DNA of 16,569 bases, taken from contig JBJEJD010000085.1 of NCBI GenBank assembly GCA_051877705.1, positions 1 through 16,569 on the forward strand, read 5' to 3'. This DNA is from Coprococcus_A sp051877705 (GTDB taxonomy: Bacteria > Bacillota > Clostridia > Lachnospirales > Lachnospiraceae). The translations under genes and the position numbers were made by a program. The notes beneath the pieces were generated by a model that ran no database searches, was not told the DNA's origin, and saw only the letters and a program-made list of their open reading frames with translations. Shown here in pieces: positions 1-7,446 of the stretch (the first letter of the stretch is position 1; each line of letters begins with the position of its first letter).

Positions 1-15
1 TGCAATATTCGCCAT
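1..15 (-). CDS. 5' end of a gene cut by the left edge
   Basis: Only the first five codons are visible, reading leftward from an ATG at 13-15 (Met-Ala-Asn-Ile-Ala). The start is supported by a GAGGA ribosome binding site a few bases upstream and by a good promoter at 53-82. The product cannot be identified from five residues. It follows the IlvD-like gene in the same direction but is separated from it by a terminator and has its own promoter, so it is probably a separate transcription unit. Confidence 0.5.
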
Positions 16-52
16 GATCTTCCTCATTTCGCTTCAATGATATATTATGTTC

Positions 53-82
53 ATTATACAACATGAAACCTTTATATCACAA
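53..82 (-). promoter_or_regulatory. Promoter of the gene at the left edge
   Basis: On the minus strand a TTGTGA -35 box (77-82) is followed after 18 bp by a perfect TATAAT -10 box (53-58), about 38 bases before the ATG at 13-15. This fits a housekeeping sigma-A promoter. Confidence 0.6.
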
Positions 83-109
83 GTCATAACCTCGAAACTA
101 TAGAATCAT

Positions 110-150
110 AAAAAACGATGAGACATCCCGTGCACAGGCATCTCATCGTT
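110..150 (-). terminator. Rho-independent terminator after the IlvD-like gene
   Basis: A perfect 10-bp inverted repeat (AACGATGAGA at 114-123 and its complement at 141-150) encloses a 17-base loop that is itself partly self-complementary (GTGCAC core). On the minus strand the stem runs into six T's. It begins 21 bases after the dehydratase stop codon and ends that transcript before the next minus-strand promoter. Confidence 0.85.
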
Positions 151-170
151 TCTGTCTGAATATCTATTAT

Positions 171-1877
171 TTATTTAAGCTTTGTCACATCGATGATGGC
201 ACCTTCTGCTGCGGAACCTACCAGTGATGCATATTTAGCCAGAGCAGGTTTACGCTCTTTAACCAGCGGTGACCATCCCTGTTTTCTGCGCTCAAACTCT
301 TCATCACTGACTTCAATCTTTAATGTACGATTATGGATATCAATCTCGATGACATCTCCATCCTGAACAAATGCAATCGGACCACCTGCTGCAGCTTCCG
401 GAGAAATATGTCCGACACATGGTCCGTGAGTTGCTCCTGAGAAACGTCCATCTGTAATTAACGCACAGTCTTCATCCATACCGCGCCCCATGATCAATGC
501 GGTTGTAGACAACATCTCACGCATACCAGGGCCACCTTTCGGTCCTTCATACTGAATAACGATAACTGTACCTTTTTCAATCGTATCGCCGCTGATGGCC
601 GCATCTGCTTCTTCCATAGAATGAAAGACTCTGGCTTTTCCCTTAAAATAGTACATGGATTCTTTGACACCGGACTGTTTGATCACCGCACCATCCGGTG
701 CAAGATTGCCATATAATACGGCTATACCGCCTTCTGGCTTCTGAGGTGCCTCCATTGTCTTGAGCACATCATTCGGATGCGCTTCTGCAACTTCCATTAA
801 TTCTTTTACTGTTTTGCCTGTAACAGTCATTGATTCTGTATGTAATCTGGATTCAACCGTCTTCATAACTGACTGAATACCGCCGTTGGCATCCAGAGAT
901 ACGATCGGATATTTACCGGATGGCTGAAGATTACATACAAACGGAACTTCACGGCTGATACGGTCAAAGTCCTCCAGTCTGAGATCTACTTCTGCTTCAT
1001 GGGCAATTGCCATCAGATGCAGTACAAGGTTCGTTGATGAACCGGTTGCCATGGCACCGACAACACCATTCAGCAATGTCTCTCTTGTCAGAATCTTACG
1101 AGGTGTCAAACCTTCCTTCAACATCTGCATAACCGCACGGCCTGAAGCCTTGGCAATACGTTTTCTTTTATTTGAAACAGCCGGTGCTGTGCCCGCACCT
1201 GGAAGAGCCATACCAAGTACTTCTGATAACATACACATGGAATTGGCTGTTCCAAGGTGAGCGCAGCTGCCAACTGTAGGGAGGGCTGCTTTTTCAGCTT
1301 CCTTCATCTGCTCAACTGTACATTTACCGGTCTCAACCCTGCCCGGATATTCACGAAGCTCACTGGAACAGAAAAGAGGATTGCCGCCTACATTACCCGG
1401 CATCATAGGTCCACCAGGAACAATAACTGCAGGAATATCCAGTCTGGCTGCTGCCATCAGCATACCTGGAATAATTTTATCACATCCAGGAAGTAAAACC
1501 ATAGCATCAAAATGATGCGCTTCCACAACCATTTCGATGGAATCGGCAATCAGATCACGGCTGGCTAATGGATAGCACATACCCTTATGTCCCTGGCAAA
1601 GGCCATCACAGATGGCAATGGTCTCAGACTGGCGCGGGACACCGCCGGCTTCAATAACACCCTGTTTTACATATTCTGCCAGCTCGCGCAGATGTACATG
1701 ACCCGGCACCATCTCACTGAATGAACCAATGACAGCCACAAATGGCTTCTTCATATCTTCTTCATCCATACCTGTTGCATACAACAGCGCACGCTGTCCT
1801 GTTCTTGCAAGACCATTCGTAAGTGTACTGCTGCGATACTTACTGTCTTTCATTTCAAATTCTTTTTCAAAATCCAT
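171..1877 (-). CDS. IlvD/Edd-family dehydratase (dihydroxy-acid or sugar-acid dehydratase)
   Basis: The 568-residue product is a full-length iron-sulfur dehydratase that removes water from 2,3-dihydroxy acids. Family signatures are present: GCDKIIPGM at 131-139, where Cys132 is a cluster ligand and Lys134 the lysine usually carbamylated; a second cluster Cys205 in GSCAHLGTANSM; TGSSTN at 278-283; and TDGRFSG at 475-481. The first-ligand region reads VPGHVHL, as in E. coli IlvD, so the lack of cysteine there is not a defect. The ATG at 1875-1877 follows an AAGAAGGGGG ribosome binding site. No branched-chain amino acid genes lie nearby, whereas glucarate genes do. The GTANSM variant also leans toward sugar-acid members such as arabinonate dehydratase. 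A sugar-acid role is therefore inferred, but true IlvD activity (2,3-dihydroxyisovalerate to 2-ketoisovalerate) cannot be excluded. The gene is divergent from a LysR regulator with its own promoter and terminator. Confidence 0.9.
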   Translation of the reverse strand: MDFEKEFEMKDSKYRSSTLTNGLARTGQRALLYATGMDEEDMKKPFVAVIGSFSEMVPGHVHLRELAEYVKQGVIEAGGVPRQSETIAICDGLCQGHKGMCYPLASRDLIADSIEMVVEAHHFDAMVLLPGCDKIIPGMLMAAARLDIPAVIVPGGPMMPGNVGGNPLFCSSELREYPGRVETGKCTVEQMKEAEKAALPTVGSCAHLGTANSMCMLSEVLGMALPGAGTAPAVSNKRKRIAKASGRAVMQMLKEGLTPRKILTRETLLNGVVGAMATGSSTNLVLHLMAIAHEAEVDLRLEDFDRISREVPFVCNLQPSGKYPIVSLDANGGIQSVMKTVESRLHTESMTVTGKTVKELMEVAEAHPNDVLKTMEAPQKPEGGIAVLYGNLAPDGAVIKQSGVKESMYYFKGKARVFHSMEEADAAISGDTIEKGTVIVIQYEGPKGGPGMREMLSTTALIMGRGMDEDCALITDGRFSGATHGPCVGHISPEAAAGGPIAFVQDGDVIEIDIHNRTLKIEVSDEEFERRKQGWSPLVKERKPALAKYASLVGSAAEGAIIDVTKLK

Positions 1878-1921
1878 AATAAAAGCCCCCTTCTTTAAAA
1901 TAAGCGATATTTCTTATATAT

Positions 1922-1951
1922 AGTATACTAGCGCCAATTACGTTAAGTCAA
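1922..1951 (-). promoter_or_regulatory. Promoter of the IlvD-like gene
   Basis: On the minus strand TTGACT (1946-1951) and TATACT (1922-1927) are separated by 18 bp, placing a transcript start roughly 30-40 bases upstream of the ribosome binding site. The -35 edge touches the dyad at 1950-1968. Confidence 0.65.
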
Positions 1952-1968
1952 TTTAAACAAAATAAATT
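1950..1968. promoter_or_regulatory. Candidate LysR-type binding dyad
   Basis: AATTTA-N7-TAAATT is a perfect interrupted dyad in the divergent LysR/dehydratase gap. It contains the T-N11-A spacing (T1953, A1965) of LysR-family sites and lies immediately upstream of the dehydratase -35 box, where an activator would bind. The region is very AT-rich, so a chance dyad is possible. Confidence 0.35.
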
Positions 1969-2005
1969 TAATTTTAGTTTTTCTGAATTAATTTGTGCCA
2001 TCCCA

Positions 2006-2034
2006 TTGATTTTTTCTCTCCTGGATTATACAAT
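2006..2034 (+). promoter_or_regulatory. Promoter of the first LysR gene
   Basis: TTGATT (2006-2011) and TACAAT (2029-2034) are separated by 17 bp. They lie just ahead of an AGGAGG ribosome binding site (2051-2056) and the ATG at 2066. Confidence 0.55.
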
Positions 2035-2065
2035 AAAAATATATCGTATCAGGAGGATAAGCAGT

Positions 2066-2965
2066 ATGTATCTCAAAGAACTGGAATATATTGTTAAGCT
2101 GGCCGAAGAAAGAAATCTGACCAGAGCCGCTGAAAAACTTTTCATTACCCCGTCCGCACTGACCCAACAGCTGATGAAGCTGGAAGAAGATATCGGCACC
2201 CCCCTTTTCCTGCGCTCCAGAAGCGGATGGACACTGACAGAAGCCGGTGAAATCTATCTTACAAGTGCCCGTGAGATGCTCCGCATGAAACACGAGACCT
2301 ATCAGAAACTCCAGGATATCGCACAAATCAAAAAAGGCACCCTTACCATTGGTTTCCCTCCGGAGCGTGGTGCCCGCATGTTTGCCGGTATTTATCCATC
2401 ATTTCACCGGAAATATCCTGACATTACCATTCAGATCAAAGAACTGAGCGTCCGCCAGCAGCAAACGATGATTGCCAATGGACAATTGGATATGGGGTTT
2501 ATGACCCTCACAGACAATCAGAAAACCGACGATATTTATATCCGTATCCATTCCGAAGAATTCCTTTTGGCAGTCCCTGCTGATCATCCTGTATGCGAAC
2601 AGCTTTCTCCTACTGCAGAATTTGACCTGTCGCTTCTCCATGATATGCCCTTTGCAATCATTTATAAGGAATCCACTTCCCGCAGTCTCATGGATGATAT
2701 TTTCAGACGCTCTGCCTTCTCACCTGATATCATTTTTGAATCTGCCCGCTTTCAGACAATCCTCGATATTGTCAACGAAGGGCTCTGCTGCGGGCTGATC
2801 AGCAGTTACTATATAAACAACGGCTACAGGAATATCTCGTATTTCAAATTGCCGGATCATCCTACATGGCAGCTCTGCGCCAGCTATAAAAGAGGCGCTT
2901 ATCTGTCAGAAGCCGCCCGCTACATCATCAGTCTGGCTTCCGAACACCAGTACATCGTATCTTAA
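2066..2965 (+). CDS. LysR-family transcriptional regulator (first paralogue)
   Basis: The 299-residue product has an N-terminal winged helix-turn-helix (about residues 1-60: LEYIVKLAEERNLTRAAEKL, then SALTQQLMKLE) followed by a periplasmic-binding-protein-like effector domain (about 90-295). The length is normal for the family. The frame is open from 2006, but the ATG at 2066 is the better start: it sits 9 bases after AGGAGG, and the protein then begins at the usual LysR N-terminus. It is divergent from the IlvD-like gene and probably controls it. It closely resembles the second LysR at 9929-10843, sharing LTEAGEIY and the block containing GF-TLTD in the effector domain and CCG near the C-terminus, so the two arose by duplication. 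The ligand is unknown; a sugar diacid or its breakdown product is the likely candidate from context. Confidence 0.93.
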   Translation: MYLKELEYIVKLAEERNLTRAAEKLFITPSALTQQLMKLEEDIGTPLFLRSRSGWTLTEAGEIYLTSAREMLRMKHETYQKLQDIAQIKKGTLTIGFPPERGARMFAGIYPSFHRKYPDITIQIKELSVRQQQTMIANGQLDMGFMTLTDNQKTDDIYIRIHSEEFLLAVPADHPVCEQLSPTAEFDLSLLHDMPFAIIYKESTSRSLMDDIFRRSAFSPDIIFESARFQTILDIVNEGLCCGLISSYYINNGYRNISYFKLPDHPTWQLCASYKRGAYLSEAARYIISLASEHQYIVS

Positions 2966-2991
2966 ATAACCAGACCGAATTGTACTCAGGA

Positions 2992-4080
2992 TTATCTAAC
3001 CTGTTCCATCGCTTCATGCAGCAGAGCCAGACTTTCTTCATTTGGTGCCACATACGGAGAGTCAATGAGATAATCTTCAAGAATCTTCAGATTCTCCGGT
3101 GTATCATCCACACCCAGCTCCTTTAAGGTCAGCGGCATATCCATACCACGCATGAATTCCTTCAGCTGATCTCTCTCGGCACTGAGTCTGTTATAGTGAA
3201 GCTGTGCAAAAAGGCCTACTGCAACGATCTCACCATGTAAAGCGCCCACCGCTTCCTTAGGGAAATGGGTTCTCACACCGTCATAGAAGGAGTGCGCAAT
3301 GGCAGACTGGCTGAAGCTCTTGGTGATATTGGCGATAACGCCTGTTACAGCTACATTGATAAATGTAACATCCTCGAGAGCTTTTGTTACCTTGTGGGCA
3401 CGGTTATCCTCAATGGCCTGAGGGCCATATTTCTCCAATACTTCATATGTATATTCTGCCATACGGAATGCAGAGAACAGATCAAACTTGTTATCATCCA
3501 ATGTCATAACCGGCTTGCCGTTCTGAATCTCTATACGCTTGGCCATGGCATCCAGAATACCGGCCGCATTATAGCGGATCGGACAATCCGCGATGACCTG
3601 CATATCTATGAGAACAGCATCCAGCTCATGCTCATAACGCCAGCAGTCTTTCTTGGCTCCCTCCGTTGTATACATGACACTCATACAGGTAAAAGGCGCA
3701 CATGTGGAAATGGATGTTGGTATATTGACAATACCAACTCCAGCCATCTCAGCAACTGCCTTGGCGAAGTCCATGATCTTGCCGCCACCGATACCTACAA
3801 CCTCATCACATCCGGCAGCTTTGCATTTCTCTCCGTATTCGGCGGCACCTTCATAACAGCAGAAACCATCATAGATCTCCACCACATATTCCAGTCCGGC
3901 TTTCTCGAAGCTTGGGATCAGCCTTTCTTTCACTGCATCAAAAGCTCGTTTACCCGCAACAATAAAAATCTTTTTACCGAAACGAGCCACCTCTTCTCCA
4001 CACACTTCCAGGATACCTGTATCCTGACGATAACGGCCTGCACCAAATTTAATTGCTGTATCCAATACGATTCGTTCCAT
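2992..4080 (-). CDS. GldA-like iron-containing alcohol dehydrogenase
   Basis: The 362-residue product belongs to the glycerol dehydrogenase branch of the iron-containing, NAD-dependent alcohol dehydrogenases. Visible features are the nucleotide-binding GGGKIMD (98-104), the PTSIST stretch (121-126) and the three metal ligands expected for GldA: Asp177 (GILDAMAK), His263 (IAHSF) and His282 (ALHGE). The ATG at 4078-4080 follows a GGGAGA ribosome binding site. It lies downstream of tctA in the same direction, but a terminator at 4147-4182 separates them and I see no strong promoter after it, so expression may rely on read-through. It ends 26 bases from the convergent LysR gene. The substrate is unknown: glycerol, another polyol, or an aldehyde made from sugar acids are all possible. 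Confidence 0.85.
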   Translation of the reverse strand: MERIVLDTAIKFGAGRYRQDTGILEVCGEEVARFGKKIFIVAGKRAFDAVKERLIPSFEKAGLEYVVEIYDGFCCYEGAAEYGEKCKAAGCDEVVGIGGGKIMDFAKAVAEMAGVGIVNIPTSISTCAPFTCMSVMYTTEGAKKDCWRYEHELDAVLIDMQVIADCPIRYNAAGILDAMAKRIEIQNGKPVMTLDDNKFDLFSAFRMAEYTYEVLEKYGPQAIEDNRAHKVTKALEDVTFINVAVTGVIANITKSFSQSAIAHSFYDGVRTHFPKEAVGALHGEIVAVGLFAQLHYNRLSAERDQLKEFMRGMDMPLTLKELGVDDTPENLKILEDYLIDSPYVAPNEESLALLHEAMEQVR

Positions 4081-4146
4081 AATTATCTCTCCCTTTTATT
4101 TATATTAGGAAATCCACATTGGCGGCTCCTTCGTATGTCTGATAAA

Positions 4147-4182
4147 GACAAAAGGCTCCCCCAGCCAATGACTGAGGAAGCC
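4147..4182 (-). terminator. Terminator (possibly leaky) between tctA and the GldA-like gene
   Basis: Read on the minus strand, GGCTTCCTC pairs with GGGGGAGCC across an 11-base loop (nine pairs including two G-U wobbles), followed by TTTTGTCTTT. It starts about 40 bases after the tctA stop codon. The wobble pairs and interrupted T tract suggest incomplete termination, which would allow reduced expression of the downstream dehydrogenase. Confidence 0.65.
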
Positions 4183-4220
4183 AGATTCAGCCTGATATGA
4201 CTGCTAATCTTCACGCATTA

Positions 4221-5714
4221 TTAAGCGTTTGCTTTTTTCTTCTTATCTTTTACGTTATCCCAGATAGCATAAGCAATGGATGCTGCGATCATTACCCAGA
4301 TAACCCAGCCGATCGGACGTGAGAAGAATACCATCAGACTTCCGCTTGAGGAGCTGACAGCCTGAATAAAGTAGTTCTCCAGGTCTCTTCCGAGAATGAA
4401 GCCGATCAGGAAGCAGGATGCAGGAATCTTGATCTTGCCGAAGATATAACCAACTATACCAAAGAGGAACAATGTCCAGACATCAAAGATACGTCCGTTC
4501 TTTGTTGCATATGCGCCAACCATACAGATCATGATAACAACAGGATACAGTCTCTCACGCGGAATGTAGATGATCTTGCTGATCCACTTGATCGGGTAGA
4601 ACATAACGCAGAACATGATAATATTACAGATCAGCATAGCTACAAGAATCGTATTCCATGTATGTCCATTCTGTGTAATAAACAGAGGACCTACCTGAAT
4701 ACCCTGTAACATAAACGCAGAGATCAGAACAGCTGTTGTGGAGTCACCAGGAATACCGAGGGACAGCAGCGGGATCAATGCACCACCGGTCAGACCGTTG
4801 TTGGCTGCCTCAGATGCAACCAGACCTTCAGGAACACCTGTCCCAAGAAGTTCAGGATGCTTGGAGAAGTTCTTGGCCTGGGCATAGGACAGGATGGAAG
4901 CTGCAGAACCACCAACACCAGGAAGAATACCCATGAATGTACCGATAATGGAAGAACGCACAAGGTTAACACCCTGACCCTTGAAGTCGGCAAAGGAGAA
5001 TTTCTCTTCTACACTTTCACCATCTCCATTATCCTGTTTCTGAACCTTAAAGCGCATACCCTCTTCCGCCTCCTGGAAGATCTGCGCAATGGCAAACAGA
5101 CCGATCAGAACAGGCAGCAGCTGGAAACCGCCGGAAAGCTTTGTCTTTAAGAATTCAGGCACCATACGGTACTCATTATTAACACTGAACATACCGATCA
5201 GAGAGATCAGTACGCCGAAGAAACCGGCAAAAATACCTCTCAGCATCTGACCCTTGGAAAGAGCTGCAATAACTGTCAGAGCAAAAAGGATGATAAGGAA
5301 CTTCTCTACAGAGCTGAACTTCAATGCTGCTGCAGAAAGAACCGGTGTAAACAGGGCCAGCGCGATCAGAGAAATGATACCGCCGATAAAGGAAGATACG
5401 ATACCAACCTTCAACGCTCTCTCTCCGGCACCACGTTTTGCCATTGGATAACCATCAAATGTTGTTGTAATAGAAGATGGTGTACCAGGAATATTAATAA
5501 GAATAGCTGGAATCAGACCACCGGAAATACCACCGATGTAAAGACCGAGCAGCAGATACAGGGCTGTCTCCAGATCATAGGCATAGGTTAAAGGCAGGAA
5601 AACTGCTACTGCCATTGTTGCTGTCATACCAGGAATCGCACCGAAGACAATACCCGCGATAACACCCAGGGCCGCAACAAGCACCTGTGCTATACCAATT
5701 GAAAATGGTAACAT
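4221..5714 (-). CDS. tctA: Tripartite tricarboxylate transporter, large membrane subunit TctA
   Basis: The 497-residue protein is the large permease of a TTT-family secondary transporter that works with TctB and a binding protein. It is almost entirely hydrophobic segments (about 11-12 helices). It shows the two family motif blocks: FGAIPGMTA (24-32) with GLYIGGISGG and INIPGTPSS (57-81) near the N-terminus, and the repeat-like GILPGVGGSAAS (262-273) with ASEAANN (300-306) and GIPGDSTTA. Length is typical (about 500). The start ATG at 5712-5714 lies 20 bases after the tctB stop with a modest GGTGA ribosome binding site, consistent with co-translation. The name follows the family; the substrate here is more likely glucarate or a related diacid than citrate, because gudD is the first gene of the operon. 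Confidence 0.95.
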   Translation of the reverse strand: MLPFSIGIAQVLVAALGVIAGIVFGAIPGMTATMAVAVFLPLTYAYDLETALYLLLGLYIGGISGGLIPAILINIPGTPSSITTTFDGYPMAKRGAGERALKVGIVSSFIGGIISLIALALFTPVLSAAALKFSSVEKFLIILFALTVIAALSKGQMLRGIFAGFFGVLISLIGMFSVNNEYRMVPEFLKTKLSGGFQLLPVLIGLFAIAQIFQEAEEGMRFKVQKQDNGDGESVEEKFSFADFKGQGVNLVRSSIIGTFMGILPGVGGSAASILSYAQAKNFSKHPELLGTGVPEGLVASEAANNGLTGGALIPLLSLGIPGDSTTAVLISAFMLQGIQVGPLFITQNGHTWNTILVAMLICNIIMFCVMFYPIKWISKIIYIPRERLYPVVIMICMVGAYATKNGRIFDVWTLFLFGIVGYIFGKIKIPASCFLIGFILGRDLENYFIQAVSSSSGSLMVFFSRPIGWVIWVMIAASIAYAIWDNVKDKKKKANA

Positions 5715-5734
5715 TACAGTTCACCGACCTTTCT

Positions 5735-6172
5735 TTAGTAGAGTGTAATACCGAAGTTGACAAACTCCAATGTGCACAGACCTCTTGGCAATGTAATATT
5801 AAATATCACACCAAAAAGGATACTGATCAGTAAAGATGCAACAACCGATATAATAATGCTGGTGATGATGGCTTTCTTACTGGTGCCGCCATACAGCAGA
5901 TTGAACAGGAACACAAAAATAATACTTGTTACGGTAAAACCGATAATCTCCAGGCAGAAAACATAGCCCGCGAACAAAATCAAAGAACCAAATAACTTAA
6001 CATAGTCGGCATTGTCGATAAAGAACTTGCCCGGTTTTGCCAGGAATGCCTTGCCAGCCTTCACACGAGCCATACCTTCTGTAATGATAATGGCAAGAAG
6101 AAGAACGATCAGTACGCCAATGACAATTCTTGGGACAATCCAATGCTCAGTTGAATAAACAACCTGAATCAT
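5735..6172 (-). CDS. tctB: Tripartite tricarboxylate transporter, small membrane subunit TctB
   Basis: The 145-residue protein has four predicted membrane segments (about 13-31, 57-75, 76-94 and 101-126) and the small-subunit ending FNITLPRG. Length, topology and position between the binding protein and TctA identify it as TctB; sequence conservation in this family is low. The ATG at 6170-6172 follows GAGAGGAGT. It forms the membrane complex with TctA. A 114-base gap with a strong stem-loop separates it from tctC, whereas tctA follows after only 20 bases. Confidence 0.88.
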   Translation of the reverse strand: MIQVVYSTEHWIVPRIVIGVLIVLLLAIIITEGMARVKAGKAFLAKPGKFFIDNADYVKLFGSLILFAGYVFCLEIIGFTVTSIIFVFLFNLLYGGTSKKAIITSIIISVVASLLISILFGVIFNITLPRGLCTLEFVNFGITLY

Positions 6173-6238
6173 AAGAGTACTCCTCTCTAACTAAATAAAT
6201 TAAAATGTATGTCTGCTTCTTTTTGTCTTTTCAAAGGT

Positions 6239-6266
6239 TGTGCACAAAGCCTTCGCCCTGTGCACA
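6239..6266 (-). promoter_or_regulatory. Strong intercistronic stem-loop between tctC and tctB
   Basis: On the minus-strand RNA, TGTGCACAGGGC pairs with GCTTTGTGCACA around a GAAG tetraloop, giving 12 consecutive pairs. Two of them are G-U wobbles that would be A-C mismatches on the opposite strand, so the structure belongs to the operon transcript. No T tract follows, so it is probably not a terminator. It more likely blocks 3' exonucleases after the highly expressed binding-protein cistron or limits read-through into tctBA. Confidence 0.7.
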
Positions 6267-6286
6267 GTCTTCTTATTCATTGTTGA

Positions 6287-7378
6287 TTAGTTGGCTAAAT
6301 CATCCAGAGATGGGGACAGCTCGATAATCTTTGAACACATCTCACGCTTGTTGTAGATGTATTCCTGGGAAGCTGCAACAGTCACTTCGTCAGCACTCAG
6401 AGTATTGTAGTACAGTTTAGCCATCTCAGCCTGGAAATCAGGGTTCTCTGTAACCTTCTGCATAGCTGCTTCGATCTCAGCAAGGATGCCTTCATCCATA
6501 TCCTTAGGGAAGTACATAGCGAAATCTTTTGCGAAATCAAATGGCTCACCATCAAATGTTACACCTGAAGCTGCCATGGAATCGATCTCAACACCTTCAA
6601 CCTCACCACAGGAACCGAACATTGTCATAGCCAGCTGATCCTGAACGCCGTCTACTGTATACTGTTCGAAGGAAGAGGTATCACCATAGATAATGTCTGC
6701 CTGACGATCCCACAGACGCTGAAGCTTCTCAGCTGTTGTACCGCCAACGATGGCTTTGATCTGACTTGCAACATCTTCACCGTATGTATCTTTGATGTAC
6801 AGATAGTATGCAGCAAATGCAAGGTGGGATGTAGCACCGGACTCGATATTGAAGGCTAAGTTGCCCTTCTTATTTACAAGATAATCTGTGACATCAGCCA
6901 GAGTAGCAAAACCGTCTTCCTTAGCTGCACCAAAACAACCGCCAGGGTTCTGACCAATACGAGGACCAACTGTCAGGTTCTCAAGGGCATACACATCCGG
7001 AACAGAACCAAAGAGTACACTTAAGAATGTCATATCATGGAACATCATGATTGTTGTACCGTCACCCTTTGCATTGGAAATTGTATCGAGGGCATCTGCA
7101 TTACCGATAGCATCAACCTTGCCATTGAATCCCATCTCTGCGCCAAGATAGCGAGTAACGATATCTGCGATCATATAGGAGTCACCGGATGTGGATGTGG
7201 AACCGATAACAACACGAACATTTTTACCCTTCAGGCTGGATTCGCCTGATCCTGTAGCAGTTGCTGCAGAACCGCCATTGGAACTGCTTGATGATGATGC
7301 ATTACCGCATGCTGCTACTGAAAGTACCATTGCTGCTGCCATTGCTACGGCAACGACTCTTTTTAATACCTTTTTCAT
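6287..7378 (-). CDS. tctC: TTT-family solute-binding lipoprotein TctC
   Basis: The 363-residue protein is the extracytoplasmic binding protein of the TctCBA transporter. It has a lipoprotein signal (positively charged start, hydrophobic stretch, lipobox SVAAC with Cys24), a Ser/Gly/Ala-rich linker to about residue 48, and a two-lobed binding domain. The first binding loop reads VVIGSTSTSGDSYMIA (56-71) instead of the glycine-rich loop usual in Bug/TctC proteins. It is therefore a divergent member, identified by size and by lying directly before tctB and tctA. The ATG at 7376-7378 follows AAAGGAGAG. Glucarate or another sugar diacid is the probable ligand, inferred from gudD at the head of the operon. 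Confidence 0.87.
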   Translation of the reverse strand: MKKVLKRVVAVAMAAAMVLSVAACGNASSSSSSNGGSAATATGSGESSLKGKNVRVVIGSTSTSGDSYMIADIVTRYLGAEMGFNGKVDAIGNADALDTISNAKGDGTTIMMFHDMTFLSVLFGSVPDVYALENLTVGPRIGQNPGGCFGAAKEDGFATLADVTDYLVNKKGNLAFNIESGATSHLAFAAYYLYIKDTYGEDVASQIKAIVGGTTAEKLQRLWDRQADIIYGDTSSFEQYTVDGVQDQLAMTMFGSCGEVEGVEIDSMAASGVTFDGEPFDFAKDFAMYFPKDMDEGILAEIEAAMQKVTENPDFQAEMAKLYYNTLSADEVTVAASQEYIYNKREMCSKIIELSPSLDDLAN

Positions 7379-7407
7379 TTCTTTCTCTCCTTTTGCTTTT
7401 TTATCTT

Positions 7408-7431
7408 GTACAATTGCACCTCAGTACAATT
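7408..7431. repeat. Direct repeat GTACAATT x2 upstream of tctC
   Basis: Two exact copies of GTACAATT (7408-7415 and 7424-7431) lie 16 bp apart in the 68-bp gap before tctC. The same bases form a TTGTAC-N12-GTACAA inverted repeat. It could bind a regulator or fold in the leader RNA. No convincing promoter accompanies it. Confidence 0.4.
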
Positions 7432-7446
7432 ATTCAATTCATAACT

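Noticed and set aside
1680..1720. Missing first iron-sulfur cysteine in the IlvD-like protein
   Set aside because: The VPGHVHL sequence at that place also occurs in E. coli IlvD, so it marks a normal subgroup rather than an inactive enzyme.
2006..2065. Upstream start for the first LysR gene
   Set aside because: The extra 20 residues do not resemble a LysR N-terminus and cover the promoter and AGGAGG; the ATG at 2066 is better placed.
2987..3003. CAGG-N9-CCTG hairpin between the convergent LysR and GldA-like genes
   Set aside because: Only four pairs and no T run; too weak to call a terminator.
3265..4200. 311-codon open frame on the plus strand
   Set aside because: It lies antisense across the GldA-like gene, which has all metal ligands and the nucleotide motif. 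The plus-strand translation is cysteine/histidine-rich with no family pattern and no proper ribosome binding site.
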